DNA from: Clostridium brassicae
GTDB taxonomy: Bacteria; Bacillota; Clostridia; Clostridiales; Clostridiaceae
Assembly: GCF_026738875.1 (NCBI RefSeq)
Contig: NZ_JAPQFJ010000003.1
Coordinates: 1-64,000 of the forward strand
DNA: 64,000 nucleotides
Direction of reading: 5' to 3'
The notes under the pieces: model-generated
Told to the model about the DNA's origin: nothing
The model's input: the letters and a program-made list of their open reading frames with translations, nothing else
Database searches by the model: none
Shown: one piece after another, positions 54,101 to 63,524 of the stretch
Layout: every line of letters starts with the position of its first letter
Position numbering within the stretch: the stretch's first letter is position 1
Translations under genes and position numbers: made by a program

Positions 54101-55210
54101 ATGAAAAATGAGATTAATAAAATTATTTTTCATATAGATACAAATTCAGCTTTTTTGTCTTGGGAAGCCACACATAGATTGAAAATGGGAGACAAATTAG
54201 ATTTAAGGACTATTCCTTCTATAGTTGGAGGAGATAGACAGAAAAGAAGAGGGGTTGTTTTAGCTAAATCAGTACCAGCTACAAAATATAACATAAAAAC
54301 AGGGGAACCTATAGCTACAGCTCTTAAAAAGTGCCCTGATTTAAAGATTGTTCCACCTAATTTTGATGTTTATATAGAATATAGTAAAAAAATGTTTAAC
54401 ATATTGAAACAATATTCTTCCAAAGTGGAGAGATATTCAATAGATGAGGGGTTTATTGATTATGGACATATTAAATATTCTTTTAAAAATTATATAGAAG
54501 CAGCCAATAGTATAAAAGAGTCAATAAAGAATAATTTAGGTTTTACAGTGAATATTGGTATAGGAAGTAATAAACTATTAGCTAAGATGGCTTCGGATTT
54601 TGAAAAACCAGATAAGATTCATACTTTATTTGATTTTGAAGTAAAGAAAAAGATGTGGTCTATGCCTATAGAAAAGTTATTTATGGTTGGCAAGGCGACA
54701 TCTAGTAAGCTTAGAGAGTTAAATATAAATACTATTGGAGAGCTAGCTTTATATGATCTAGAAATACTACAATATAAATTTAAAAGATATGGAATACTTA
54801 TTTGGAACTATGCCAATGGTATAGACGAGTCAATAGTAGGAGAAAAAATAGAGGCAAAAATGAAGGGGATAGGAAATTCAACTACTATACCTTATGATGT
54901 TAAGGAGAAAGATAAAGCTTATGAGATTTTATATTATTTAGTGAATAAAGTTACATCTAGGTTAAGAAATTCTAAAAATTCATGTGCATCTATCAGTGTT
55001 ACTATTAAAAATAGTTCCTTTGAAACATACTCACACCAAAGAAAGTTAGACCAGTATGTCAATTCTAAAGAGGAGATTTTAAAAATTACAAAAGAATTGT
55101 TTGATGAAGTTTGGAGGAAAGATCCAATAAGACTTTTAGGGGTAAGGGTATCAAGTTTATCACCACAGGATTCTTTTCAAATTTCATTTTTTGATAATGA
55201 ACAATCATAA
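54101..55210 (+). CDS. Y-family DNA polymerase (DinB/UmuC-like)
   Basis: 369 residues from the ATG at 54101, supported by GAGGGAA; the 55 upstream codons lack a ribosome site. Catalytic acids are D13 in FHIDTNSAF and D115/E116 in YSIDEGFID. Helix-hairpin-helix-like GIGSNKLLAKMASDFEKPDK follows in the palm/thumb region. The C-terminal QISFF resembles a beta-clamp-binding motif. It is a lesion-bypass polymerase. It has DTN instead of the DMD typical of Pol IV, so it belongs to a clostridial subgroup and I leave the symbol blank. No lexA box was identified. Confidence 0.82.
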   Translation: MKNEINKIIFHIDTNSAFLSWEATHRLKMGDKLDLRTIPSIVGGDRQKRRGVVLAKSVPATKYNIKTGEPIATALKKCPDLKIVPPNFDVYIEYSKKMFNILKQYSSKVERYSIDEGFIDYGHIKYSFKNYIEAANSIKESIKNNLGFTVNIGIGSNKLLAKMASDFEKPDKIHTLFDFEVKKKMWSMPIEKLFMVGKATSSKLRELNINTIGELALYDLEILQYKFKRYGILIWNYANGIDESIVGEKIEAKMKGIGNSTTIPYDVKEKDKAYEILYYLVNKVTSRLRNSKNSCASISVTIKNSSFETYSHQRKLDQYVNSKEEILKITKELFDEVWRKDPIRLLGVRVSSLSPQDSFQISFFDNEQS

Positions 55211-55263
55211 GTTATAAGCTGAAAATAAACATGAAAATATTTCTTATTTAAAATCAAATTTTA

Positions 55264-55282
55264 ACGGTTAGACATCGGATCA
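55264..55282. repeat. Half copy of the dispersed palindrome (copy 5)
   Basis: CGGTTAGACATCGGATCA matches the right end of copies 1-4 with one change (A to C in GGATAA). No left arm is visible within 150 bases. It precedes the CotF-like gene. Confidence 0.5.
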
Positions 55283-55342
55283 AAAAGAATAAAAAAGCTT
55301 ATATTACATAAACTAAGGGGGAAAAAGAGAGGAGGAAATATT

Positions 55343-55819
55343 ATGAATATAAATTTAACACAGAAAGAAAGAAATCTTTTAGAGGATCAAAAAAGCCATG
55401 AACAATTGTGTATTGACAAATATACAGATTATACAAATCAAGCTACAGACCCTCAACTTAAACAAATATTTACAAGTAATTTAAATCAAGAAAAGGAACA
55501 TCTAAATAGCATTAACCAATTATTAAGTGGTCAAATTCCAAATATGAATTCACAAGGAACAAATCAACAAGCTGCTCAAGCTATGCCTGCAAATACAGCT
55601 AATGCAGGGGCTGGATTAAATGTTGTTGCTGATTCTAAATTATGTGAAGATATATTAATGACTGAAAAATATGTTTCATCAACTTATGATACAACTATTT
55701 TTGAATTTAGAGATACTAATGCTAGAGATTTGCTAAACCATATACAAAAAGAAGAACAAAAACATGGGGAAGCTGTATATAAGTATATGGAAAGTAAAGG
55801 AATGTATAATCCTAAATAA
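55343..55819 (+). CDS. Spore coat protein, CotF/ferritin-like
   Basis: 158 residues forming a ferritin-like four-helix layout in two halves joined by a Gln/Asn/Ala-rich linker (about 70-95, NMNSQGTNQQAAQAMPAN). The second half has DSKLCEDILMTEKYVSSTYDTTIFEF and ends HIQKEEQKHGEAVYKYMESKGMYNPK, characteristic of the CotF-type coat proteins of Firmicutes. Such proteins accumulate on the spore surface. AGGAGGAA precedes the ATG. A small basic gene follows within 60 bases and could be cotranscribed. Confidence 0.8.
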   Translation: MNINLTQKERNLLEDQKSHEQLCIDKYTDYTNQATDPQLKQIFTSNLNQEKEHLNSINQLLSGQIPNMNSQGTNQQAAQAMPANTANAGAGLNVVADSKLCEDILMTEKYVSSTYDTTIFEFRDTNARDLLNHIQKEEQKHGEAVYKYMESKGMYNPK

Positions 55820-55880
55820 CCGGAGTACTTAGCTAAAAAACAATAAAATATATAATAATTTTAAAAGGAAGGTAAGTATA

Positions 55881-56042
55881 ATGGGAAAAAGAAAAAAATT
55901 AAATAGGGAGAATAATAATATAGAGGCAGAGAAAATACATAGAAAGCTTGAAAAAGTTAATATGGAAGCTGCTGGTGAATTTCAAATAGAAGATGCTAAA
56001 AAACAAACTGGAAAAGGAAATCCTAAAAATCAAAAAAGATAG
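55881..56042 (+). CDS. Small basic protein, possibly sporulation-associated
   Basis: 53 residues from the ATG at 55881 with AGGAAGGTAAG upstream. Lys-rich at both ends (MGKRKKLNRE and GKGNPKNQKR), with a central helical AEKIHRKLEKVNMEAAGEF stretch. No family recognised with certainty; the size and composition resemble small spore proteins, but that is not proof. It follows the CotF-like gene and precedes a terminator, suggesting the same transcript. Confidence 0.55.
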   Translation: MGKRKKLNRENNNIEAEKIHRKLEKVNMEAAGEFQIEDAKKQTGKGNPKNQKR

Positions 56043-56136
56043 ATTCTAGAAACAAATTACTATGTAATTTATATGTAGTAATGGTGATTTTAAATTAAGT
56101 GAATATTACTATAGTAATAAAAGATTAAGATACTAT

Positions 56137-56165
56137 AAAAAGCTGCTAGCAAGCAGCTTTTTATA
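56137..56165. terminator. Rho-independent terminator
   Basis: AAAAAGCTGCT (56137-56147) pairs perfectly with AGCAGCTTTTT (56152-56162). It ends the CotF-like/basic protein unit. Confidence 0.85.
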
Positions 56166-56300
56166 GTTAAATTAGTAACTCAAAATAAATAATTTTAAGT
56201 TAACATTTTTTTAAAAATTATCAAATGAAGTATATTATATTATCAATGTGTGGTATAATACGTCATAAGTATTTTAGTATTAATATAGGTGGAATTTAAT

Positions 56301-56552
56301 ATGAAAATTGATTTTAATAATTCGCTATATATTTTTTTATGTATAAGTTTTTTTATTGTTACCTTATCGTACATAAAGTTTTCTATTAATAAACTAAAGA
56401 ATGAGATAGTAAGTGAGAATATTAATGAAAGTCAGATTGCTAAGGTATCTCAATTTTTAAACAAGCTTATTATAGAGGATTATGTATCTTATGAGAAATA
56501 TGATGTATGGCGATTTTGTGTTGAAAGCAGATTTGTGAAAGTAGTGGTTTAA
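56301..56552 (+). CDS. Small membrane protein upstream of yidC
   Basis: 83 residues from the ATG at 56301, with AGGTGG 8 bases upstream; a GTG four codons earlier overlaps that site. One hydrophobic helix (about 5-25), then a charged helical region and a cytoplasmic tail ending RFVKVVV. No family recognised. It starts about 140 bases after the preceding terminator and is followed 30 bases later by the YidC-like gene, so the two probably form an operon. Confidence 0.55.
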   Translation: MKIDFNNSLYIFLCISFFIVTLSYIKFSINKLKNEIVSENINESQIAKVSQFLNKLIIEDYVSYEKYDVWRFCVESRFVKVVV

Positions 56553-56582
56553 ATTCTAAATTATTTTAAAGGAGATTAGAAA

Positions 56583-57224
56583 ATGAACATTATTTTCACA
56601 GTATTTAACAACATATTTAATGGATTATATGGTATAACTGGAGACTATGGTATTGCTATAATTATTTTGACTTTATTGGTAAAAAGTTTATTTTTACCAA
56701 TGTCTATAAAACAAAAAAAGATTATGGAAAAACAGCAGGAAACCTCAAAAAAAATAGAAATGATAAAAGAAAAATATAAACACAATAAAGTTAAATTAGA
56801 TGAGGAACTTCAAAAAATCTATTTGGGTAATTCAGTAAATTTATTAGGATGTCTTCCTATGCTTACGCAGATACCAATAATGTATTCATTATATAAAGTA
56901 TTTTCATCTATGGTGGTAGAGGTAGGAACAAAGTTAGTTCCTTGGATTTCAACTTTAAATGTTGCAGATCCATATTTTATACTTCCTATGTTTACTGCGA
57001 TAGTTCAATTGTTACCCAATATATTGCGTACTATTGGAATTCTTAAGAACACATCAATTGGTAAACTTACTCCTATGAATCTAGTAATGATAGGGGGATT
57101 CAGCATTTTATTTTTAGTAAAAGCTCCAGCAGCTATAGCCTTATATATGATAGCTACTAGTCTTTATTCTGCGGCAGAGCAAATAATATATTCAATATAT
57201 TCAAATAAAAAATGTGTAGCTTAA
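56583..57224 (+). CDS. YidC/Oxa1 family membrane insertase
   Basis: 213 residues, the short Gram-positive form. Five membrane segments with the Oxa1 signature IAIIILTLLVKSLFLPMSIKQ early, a charged cytoplasmic hairpin (MEKQQETSKKIEMIKEKYK), then GCLPMLTQIPIMYSLYKVF. Insertases of this type fold and insert proteins in the membrane. No signal peptide with lipobox is seen, and the usual rnpA-yidC-jag neighbours are absent, so this is an extra paralogue. GGAGAT precedes the ATG. Confidence 0.85.
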   Translation: MNIIFTVFNNIFNGLYGITGDYGIAIIILTLLVKSLFLPMSIKQKKIMEKQQETSKKIEMIKEKYKHNKVKLDEELQKIYLGNSVNLLGCLPMLTQIPIMYSLYKVFSSMVVEVGTKLVPWISTLNVADPYFILPMFTAIVQLLPNILRTIGILKNTSIGKLTPMNLVMIGGFSILFLVKAPAAIALYMIATSLYSAAEQIIYSIYSNKKCVA

Positions 57225-57566
57225 AATTATGTTTTAAGAAATGACTATTATGATATAAAGGTTTGAAATATAATTTTGATACTAAGATTATTAAAAAGTA
57301 AAATAATAAATATTACTCCCTTTAAAATACATATGTATTTTAAAGGGAGATTGCATTTTATTATGTAATGTAAATATATTACTTTACTAAATGTTGAAAT
57401 GAGTTTTTCGAAATGAAACAATAAATACAATAATTAGACAAATTACTACAAATATACTTGAATTTAAATATAGAATCATTTATAATATGTTTTTGATATT
57501 ATAGGGAATAATAATTTTATAACTTAACGATAAAATATTCGGAACAATCAGGAGTGGGTAAAATTT
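57225..57566. other. Intergenic region with a palindrome
   Basis: Contains the 34-base palindrome (57316-57349). The rest is AT-rich with no supported gene; a possible 30-codon ORF on the minus strand (about 57390-57480) has no ribosome site. Confidence 0.35.
57316..57356. terminator. Perfect 34-base palindrome, terminator-like
   Basis: CTCCCTTTAAAATACAT and its exact reverse complement are contiguous at 57316-57349, followed by ATTGCATTTTA. It has no loop bases, so the helix would open at the centre; it follows yidC and probably terminates it. Confidence 0.6.
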
Positions 57567-59726
57567 ATGAAAAATGCATTGAAAGTTTACAAAAGAGATG
57601 TAAAAAAGGTAGTTACAAATTGGGTTGCTTTAGTAATAATTACAGGACTCATGATTTTACCATCACTGTATGCTTGGTTCAATATAGAGGCTTCTTGGGA
57701 CCCCTATTCTAATACCAATGGCATAGCTGTTGCTGTAGTAAATAAGGATAATGGTGCTAATTTTAAAGATATTAGAGTAGATGCAGGAAAAGACATAGTA
57801 AAACAACTTGAAAGTAATGATAAAATAGGATGGAAATTTGTTGATGAAAAAGAAGCTAAGGCTGGTGTTGAAACTGGGAAATACTATGCAAGTGTGCTTA
57901 TACCAGAGGATTTTTCAGAGAAACTTTTAACGATAGTAAAAGATAAGCAGGAAAAGCCTAGTTTAATTTACTCTGTAAATGAAAAAGTTAATGCTATAGC
58001 ACCTAAGATTACTAGTAAAGGAGTAACTACTGTACAAAGTGAAGTATCAAAGACTTTTGTTAAAATGGTAAATGGGAAGGTCTTAGAAATTGTTAACAAA
58101 TTAGGTATAGAACTTGATGAAAGTAAGCCTAAACTCAAAGAATTAATTAGTATGATATTATATGTAGATGATAGAATGCCTGAAATAAACAAAGGGATAG
58201 ATGCGCTAGAAAAAGGTACTGTTACTCTAGAAGAATTTTTAGGAAATGTAAAAAAAGATATTCCATTACTTCAAGATACTATTCTTAAAGCAAAGGGTAT
58301 AGTAAATACTAGCGTAGTATTTTTAAATAAAGCAAAAGATGGATTACAGAAAACTGCTCCTTATATAAAGGAAGATTTAATACTTGCTAGAGATTTAACT
58401 AGTAGTGCAGAATCACTAACAAGAGAGGGAATAGATGTAATATCTCAAAGTGCACCTAAAGCTAAGGAGTTTTTTGTAAGGGCAAGGGAAAAGTATGTTA
58501 ATGCTGTTGATAATATAAATAGTATAATGGATTTATTAAATTATCTAGATAGAGACAATAGTAATGGAACTTTAAATAGAATCAAAGAAAATCTTGCTTC
58601 TATAAAGAATAATTTAAACGGTAAAATAGATACATTAAACAATGTAATAGCTTCTATAGATAAAGGACAACAACCGTCTATGGATTTATTGAATAAGCTT
58701 GGAGATAGATCTCAAAGTGCTTCATCATCTTTAGAAGGAATTATAGGAAGATATGATTCAGAGATAGTACCTGCTATAAATGATACGATTAATCAATTAA
58801 CAAGTGTAGCTGATAGTACTATAACAATATTAAACAATGCTAATTCAAGTTTACCACAACTAACAGGATTATTAGATAAGGGTGCGGATGGTACAAAAAA
58901 AGCTAATGAACTTATCAAAGTACTCAAAGAAAAACTTCCACCTATACAAAAGTCAATTCATGAGGTGGCAGGTAAACTTAGAAAATTAGATGCAGATTCG
59001 CAGTTAAATGAAATTATATCATTAATGAAAAATGATGCAATAAGCGAGAGTAACTTTATATCTAACCCTATAGATATAAAAGAGAATAAAATATTTCCGA
59101 TTCCAAACTATGGATCAGGTATGTCACCTTTCTTTACAACATTATCTTTATGGGTAGGAGCATTACTTTTAGTTTCACTTCTTTCAACTCATGTAGGAGA
59201 AATGGAAGGAGTGAAGTTAAGTACCTCAGATATATATTTTGGAAGATATTTAACATTTGTGACTATAGCTATATGTCAAGCATTAATTGTTAGTATAGGA
59301 GATATATTCTTACTGAAAACCTATGTTGCACATAAATTAGCATTTGTGCTAATGTCTGTATTTATAAGTATAGTGTTTTCCATGATAGTATATTCTTTAG
59401 TTTCTATTTTTGGAAATGTAGGTAAAGCGATTGGAGTAGTTCTTTTAGTACTTCAGATATCTGCATCTGGGGGTACTTTTCCGATACAGGTAACTCCAAC
59501 ATTTTTCCAGATGTTAAATCCTTTTTTACCATTTACGTATGCTATAGGAGGAATGAGGGAAACTGTGGGAGGAATTATAAAGAATGTACTTGTTAAAGAT
59601 GTAGCTACTTTGAATGTATATTTTATTATACCTTTAATATTAAGTGTTCAATTAAAAGGTAAGTTACAAAATATGAATGAAAAACTAGTAAGTAAATTAA
59701 AGGAATGTGGATTAGTAGGACATTAA
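57567..59726 (+). CDS. YhgE/Pip-type membrane protein
   Basis: 719 residues. An N-terminal membrane helix (about 18-38, after KRDVKKVVTNW) precedes a long extracellular region (about 45-510) with the YhgE/Pip start NTNGIAVAVVNKDNGA and many coiled-coil-forming heptads; the C-terminal 200 residues hold about six membrane helices of the ABC-2 permease type (SPFFTTLSLWVGALLL). Lactococcal Pip is a phage receptor, and in other species relatives belong to type VII secretion or membrane modules. AGGAGTGGG is upstream. No ESX genes are nearby. Monocistronic. Confidence 0.8.
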   Translation: MKNALKVYKRDVKKVVTNWVALVIITGLMILPSLYAWFNIEASWDPYSNTNGIAVAVVNKDNGANFKDIRVDAGKDIVKQLESNDKIGWKFVDEKEAKAGVETGKYYASVLIPEDFSEKLLTIVKDKQEKPSLIYSVNEKVNAIAPKITSKGVTTVQSEVSKTFVKMVNGKVLEIVNKLGIELDESKPKLKELISMILYVDDRMPEINKGIDALEKGTVTLEEFLGNVKKDIPLLQDTILKAKGIVNTSVVFLNKAKDGLQKTAPYIKEDLILARDLTSSAESLTREGIDVISQSAPKAKEFFVRAREKYVNAVDNINSIMDLLNYLDRDNSNGTLNRIKENLASIKNNLNGKIDTLNNVIASIDKGQQPSMDLLNKLGDRSQSASSSLEGIIGRYDSEIVPAINDTINQLTSVADSTITILNNANSSLPQLTGLLDKGADGTKKANELIKVLKEKLPPIQKSIHEVAGKLRKLDADSQLNEIISLMKNDAISESNFISNPIDIKENKIFPIPNYGSGMSPFFTTLSLWVGALLLVSLLSTHVGEMEGVKLSTSDIYFGRYLTFVTIAICQALIVSIGDIFLLKTYVAHKLAFVLMSVFISIVFSMIVYSLVSIFGNVGKAIGVVLLVLQISASGGTFPIQVTPTFFQMLNPFLPFTYAIGGMRETVGGIIKNVLVKDVATLNVYFIIPLILSVQLKGKLQNMNEKLVSKLKECGLVGH

Positions 59727-59736
59727 ATAAACTTAA

Positions 59737-59771
59737 ACATCTCATGTTGTTACATGGGGTGTTTTTTTATT
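59737..59771 (+). terminator. Terminator after the YhgE/Pip gene
   Basis: ACATCTCATGT pairs with ACATGGGGTGT (one G-T and one internal mismatch), followed by seven T bases. Confidence 0.75.
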
Positions 59772-59945
59772 TAGGTTATGTAAATAAATATATTGAAAAC
59801 TTTATTTAATAGGTTAAAGATGTGTGTAAATCAAAATAATATAGCATATTAAAAGAAAGGATGCATAAAAAATACATTTATGTATGTATATCGGAATATA
59901 GTTAGACCATATAGTAATATATAAGAATATTTGGGAGGGCTTTTT

Positions 59946-61154
59946 ATGGCAGATTATAAGAAAATGAATAGTAAATCAATAGTTGAATATATAAGAAATT
60001 TGAACTTAAATATCTTTTATAAAGAGAAAAATCTTAAAGCAGAAGAAATAGGTGATGGAAATTTAAATTTAGTTTTTAGAATTAAAGGAGAAAACAGTGG
60101 AAAGTCCGTTATAGTAAAACAAGCTTTGCCTTATTTAAGAATAGCAGGAGAAGGGTGGAAGTTAACTTTAGATAGAAATAGAATAGAAGCTGAGGCTATG
60201 TTTGAACAGGAAAAAGCTTGCCATGGATTTGTTCCTAAAATATATAAAGTGGACAAGGATAATTGTCTTTATGTTGCTGAAGATTTAGGGAGTATGGATA
60301 TTTTAAGAACAGGTTTTATGGAGATGAAAAGATATCCTAATCTTTCAAAACAGATAGGAAAGTTTTTATCTAGAAATCTTTTTTATACATCAGATTTAGG
60401 CGTTGGTCCTATTGAGAAAAAGAAAATGATAAGTAAATTTATAAACCCTGAATTATGTGATATAACTGAAAAATTAGTTTTAACAGATCCATATATGAAT
60501 GCAGAATCGAATAATGTAAATCCATATATTATGGAAGATGCTAAAATACTATGGAAAAATGAAAAGGTTAGGTTGGAAACAAGTAAATTAAAGAATCTTT
60601 TTATGACTAAAGCATAGGCGCTATTACATGGGGACTTACATACAGGTTCGATTTTTGTTTCTGAGAATAGAATAGTTATTTTTGATACTGAATTTGCTTT
60701 TTATGGTCCCTATGGATATGATATAGGATTACTATTTGCAAACTATATATTAAATTATTCTTCTTGGGAAGGTAGAAAAGATAAATCAAATAAGCAAATT
60801 GAAGATTTTAGAGAATATTTATTAGAGTCTATTAAAGAAATATGGAATGAATTTGAAAGAGATTTTGGGCAGCTTTGGGATAATGATTCCAAAGAAATTA
60901 CAACTGGAGTCAAGGGATATAAAGAGTATTATATAAACAATTTGTTACATGAGACTATAGGTTTTGCTTCTTGTGAAATAATGAGAAGAGTTTTGGGAAT
61001 GGCACATGTACCAGACTTAGATTTTATAAAGAATGAAGAAGAGAGAGCTGAGGCTCAAAGGCTTGCTTTAAATATAGGACAAGAAATGCTGATTAGAAGA
61101 AATGAAATAAATAGTATAGGTGGATTAGTTAAGTTAATTAAAGAACAAATATAA
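59946..61154 (+). pseudogene. mtnK: Methylthioribose kinase, interrupted by an in-frame amber codon
   Basis: Bases 59946-61154 read as one continuous frame of 402 sense codons except for TAG at 60615-60617 (codon 224), between MTKA and ALLHGDLHTGS. Most MtnK proteins have Gln (CAG) in KAQALLHGDLH, so a single C-to-T change explains it. The catalytic loop HGDLHTGS and the metal motif DTEF lie after the stop, so the 223-residue product cannot be active. The ATG at 59946 has GGGAGG upstream; the TTG at 59931 is rejected. MtnK phosphorylates 5-methylthioribose in methionine salvage. An intact mtnA follows 13 bases later. Sequencing error is the main alternative to true inactivation. Confidence 0.85.
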
Positions 61155-61167
61155 AGGAGGATTTTGT

Positions 61168-62208
61168 ATGGAAGGACTACTTGCAATTAAATGGGATGAT
61201 AATAGAGATAAATTGATATTACTGGACCAAACTAAACTTCCAAATGCAATCGAATACATTGAGTATGATTCAATAGAAGGTGTTTGGACAGCTATTAAAG
61301 ATATGATTGTAAGAGGAGCACCAGCTATAGGTGTTGCTGCTGGATATGGATTATATTTCGGAATAAAAGATGTACCAGAAGAAAGCTTTTGGATAATTAT
61401 AAATGAAAAAGCAGATTATTTGAATTCTAGTAGACCTACAGCAGTTAATCTTTCCTGGGCTCTTAATAGGATGAAGAAAAAAGCAGAAGAATCAAGAGAA
61501 AAACCTATATCAGAAATAAAGAAAATTTTGAGAGAGGAAGCTAAAAGAATTCATAAAGAAGACATTGAAATTTGCAGATCTATTGGGGAAAACTTTATGC
61601 CATTAATAAAAAATAATATGGGTATTTTAACTCATTGCAATGCTGGACAACTAGCTACTTCAATGTATGGTACGGCAACTTCGCCAATTTATCTTGCTTA
61701 TGAAAAAGGATGGCATATAAAGGTTTACTCAGATGAAACAAGACCAAGACTACAAGGTTCTACTTTAACTGCCTTAGAACTATATCAAGCAGGAATTGAT
61801 GTAACCACTATAACTGATAATATGGCGGCAGTTGTCATGGCACAAGGAAAAGTAGATGCAGTTATAGTTGGGTGCGATAGAGTAGCTGCTAATGGAGATA
61901 CTGCAAATAAAATAGGAACATTTAATGTATCAATTTTAGCTAAATATTTTAGAATACCTATGTATATAGCTGCTCCAACACCAACAATTGATCTAAGTAC
62001 ACCAACAGGAGATGAAATTCCCATAGAAGAAAGAGGTTCAAAAGAAATTACTTGTAGATTTGGTGTGTGGACAGCACCTAAAGGGGTAAAAACCTATAAT
62101 CCTTCTTTTGATGTTACTCCTCATGAAAATATAACTGCAATAGTTACTGAAAAGGGAATTGTTTATCCTCCATTTAAAGAAAATCTAAAAAAGTTATTTA
62201 AAAAATAA
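61168..62208 (+). CDS. mtnA: 5-Methylthioribose-1-phosphate isomerase
   Basis: 346 residues, the normal length. It isomerises methylthioribose-1-phosphate to methylthioribulose-1-phosphate in methionine salvage. Family landmarks are [16 protein letters not shown], the catalytic-Cys region [29 protein letters not shown], and [17 protein letters not shown] with its catalytic Asp. AAAGGAGGA lies 9 bases before the ATG. It is downstream of mtnK, whose amber codon should remove its substrate unless another route exists. Related eIF2B-like proteins share the fold, but the motifs favour MtnA. Confidence 0.93.
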   Translation: MEGLLAIKWDDNRDKLILLDQTKLPNAIEYIEYDSIEGVWTAIKDMIVRGAPAIGVAAGYGLYFGIKDVPEESFWIIINEKADYLNSSRPTAVNLSWALNRMKKKAEESREKPISEIKKILREEAKRIHKEDIEICRSIGENFMPLIKNNMGILTHCNAGQLATSMYGTATSPIYLAYEKGWHIKVYSDETRPRLQGSTLTALELYQAGIDVTTITDNMAAVVMAQGKVDAVIVGCDRVAANGDTANKIGTFNVSILAKYFRIPMYIAAPTPTIDLSTPTGDEIPIEERGSKEITCRFGVWTAPKGVKTYNPSFDVTPHENITAIVTEKGIVYPPFKENLKKLFKK

Positions 62209-62423
62209 TGAATAATTATTCACGTATATGCAATGAATACACGATACATATACTGTAAAAATAACAAAATTATGCTATAATAATTCATATAAATTTTAAG
62301 GAGAGGATTAAGAAAAATTTTTTATTAAAACTAAGTCTAATGTTTATGATTGCTTTATTTACTATTATATTTGCTAATGATATTAAACATTATCTATCTA
62401 AATTATGAAAAGGAGTAAGCGAT

Positions 62424-62630
62424 TTGAAGACACACATGTATAAAATTATTTTTTTTATTGATTTGCTCTTTATTTTTTTTATTCCAATTTCATCCAAAAT
62501 ATTTACTAGAAGTGGCAGTACTTTAGATTATGTAATACCTTATTGCAGTAGTTTTTTATCTTTTCTAACAATAGGAATACTAGTTGGTGTTCTATGTATA
62601 AAAAAAATTCTTAATACAAAAAAGGAGTGA
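62424..62630 (+). CDS. Small membrane protein, unknown function
   Basis: 68 residues from a TTG at 62424 with AAGGAGT 8 bases upstream. Two hydrophobic segments (about 6-24 and 40-60) with a short polar turn SKIFTRSGSTLD and a Lys-rich tail. No family recognised. The start codon is TTG, which is common in this window. It lies after mtnA without a clear terminator. Confidence 0.5.
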   Translation: MKTHMYKIIFFIDLLFIFFIPISSKIFTRSGSTLDYVIPYCSSFLSFLTIGILVGVLCIKKILNTKKE

Positions 62631-62894
62631 AATTTCACTTCTTTTTAGTTTTGTAAAAAATCATAATTGATTTGAATTATTTATGAAGTTAAAATATATT
62701 TTTATAGCAACATAAATAGGGTTTGGGTTTGAAAAATTTAAAAATAATCCCTAAAAGACAAATTAGTATAACAAATTCAAGACTACTGATAAGCATATTT
62801 TATCATTAGTCTTATTATATTTGAGGAAATTGCATGAGAATTAGAATAAAACACTTATTTCAGAGGAAAATTAATTTTGAAAGGAGAGAGTCTA

Positions 62895-63080
62895 GTGAAT
62901 AGAAAAAGAAATAAAAATATTGAAATAGATCTTGGAGACTTGCCAAGTAATTATGTTTTAAAAATAGAGGATGATTTTATAGCTAATAAAAAAGAAAATA
63001 TTGATACACTTCCAGAGGAGTTTTCTGATGAAAATAATATTATAAATAAAATAGATGTATATGATAATAAAAAGAATTAG
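62895..63080 (+). CDS. Small acidic protein, unknown function
   Basis: 61 residues from a GTG at 62895 with AAGGAGAG 6 bases upstream; an earlier TTG abuts the same site. N-terminal VNRKRNKNIEIDLGDLPSNY is basic then acidic, the remainder rich in Asn, Asp and Glu. No family. It is the first of three closely spaced tiny genes (62895, 63148, 63373). Confidence 0.45.
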   Translation: MNRKRNKNIEIDLGDLPSNYVLKIEDDFIANKKENIDTLPEEFSDENNIINKIDVYDNKKN

Positions 63081-63147
63081 AAAGCTATTTATTAACAGTA
63101 TAAGAATTTTTATTTACGGAAATATTAGATTTGAGAGGAGTGGTGTT

Positions 63148-63339
63148 ATGCAATTAAATACAAAAGATATAATAAAACAAAAAGTGCTTGATGCACAAGA
63201 AAACGTGAGAGATTATCAAGAATATGCAAAGCAAGTAGATAGCCAAGAAGTAAATGAAGCATTTAAAAATTTTGCAGAAGAGTGCGCTTATCAAGCTCAA
63301 AAACTTCAACAATTACTTTCAAAGTATGAAGGGAAATAA
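63148..63339 (+). CDS. Small helical protein, unknown function
   Basis: 63 residues from the ATG at 63148 with GAGGAGTGG upstream; the frame is open 31 codons further without a site. Predicted as two amphipathic helices, with Gln/Glu-rich KQKVLDAQENVRDYQEYAKQV and ACAYQAQKL-like C-terminal half. It resembles half of a ferritin-like or spore coat helix pair, but I cannot name it. It lies in the tiny-gene cluster. Confidence 0.5.
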   Translation: MQLNTKDIIKQKVLDAQENVRDYQEYAKQVDSQEVNEAFKNFAEECAYQAQKLQQLLSKYEGK

Positions 63340-63372
63340 TTTGATATTTTATTCTAGAAAGGGTAATAAAGT

Positions 63373-63510
63373 ATGAAAAAAGAGATGTTAAAAGGTGAAG
63401 CCCATAAAAAAGGTGGAAAACATGATGGAGTGAAACCTAAAGATAGGCCATTAGGAAATAAAAAAAATCCTTCCGAATATAAAAGTTTTAACGGAGAAAT
63501 AATTGATTAG
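63373..63510 (+). CDS. Small Lys/Gly-rich protein, unknown function
   Basis: 45 residues from the ATG at 63373, preceded by AAAGGGTAAT. The sequence is basic and Gly-rich at the start (KGEAHKKGGKHDG), then KPKDRPLGNKKNPSEY. No family known. The following strong terminator supports it as the last gene of the unit. Composition resembles small spore proteins. Confidence 0.45.
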   Translation: MKKEMLKGEAHKKGGKHDGVKPKDRPLGNKKNPSEYKSFNGEIID

Positions 63511-63524
63511 TATAATTGCATAAG

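Noticed and set aside
57390-57480. 30-codon hydrophobic ORF on the minus strand
   Set aside because: No Shine-Dalgarno site and no conservation evidence; too short to support.
59772-59945. SAM riboswitch ahead of mtnK
   Set aside because: None of the SAM-I or other SAM riboswitch core motifs is present; the leader is plain AT-rich sequence.
60615-60617. Pyrrolysine or recoding at the mtnK amber codon
   Set aside because: No recoding hairpin is evident and TAG ends other genes here; Gln is conserved at the site, so a nonsense mutation is simplest.
62307-62408. 33-codon ORF with ATT start before the TTG gene
   Set aside because: The GGAGAGG site touches the ATT, leaving no spacer, and no ordinary start codon is available; possible remnant only.
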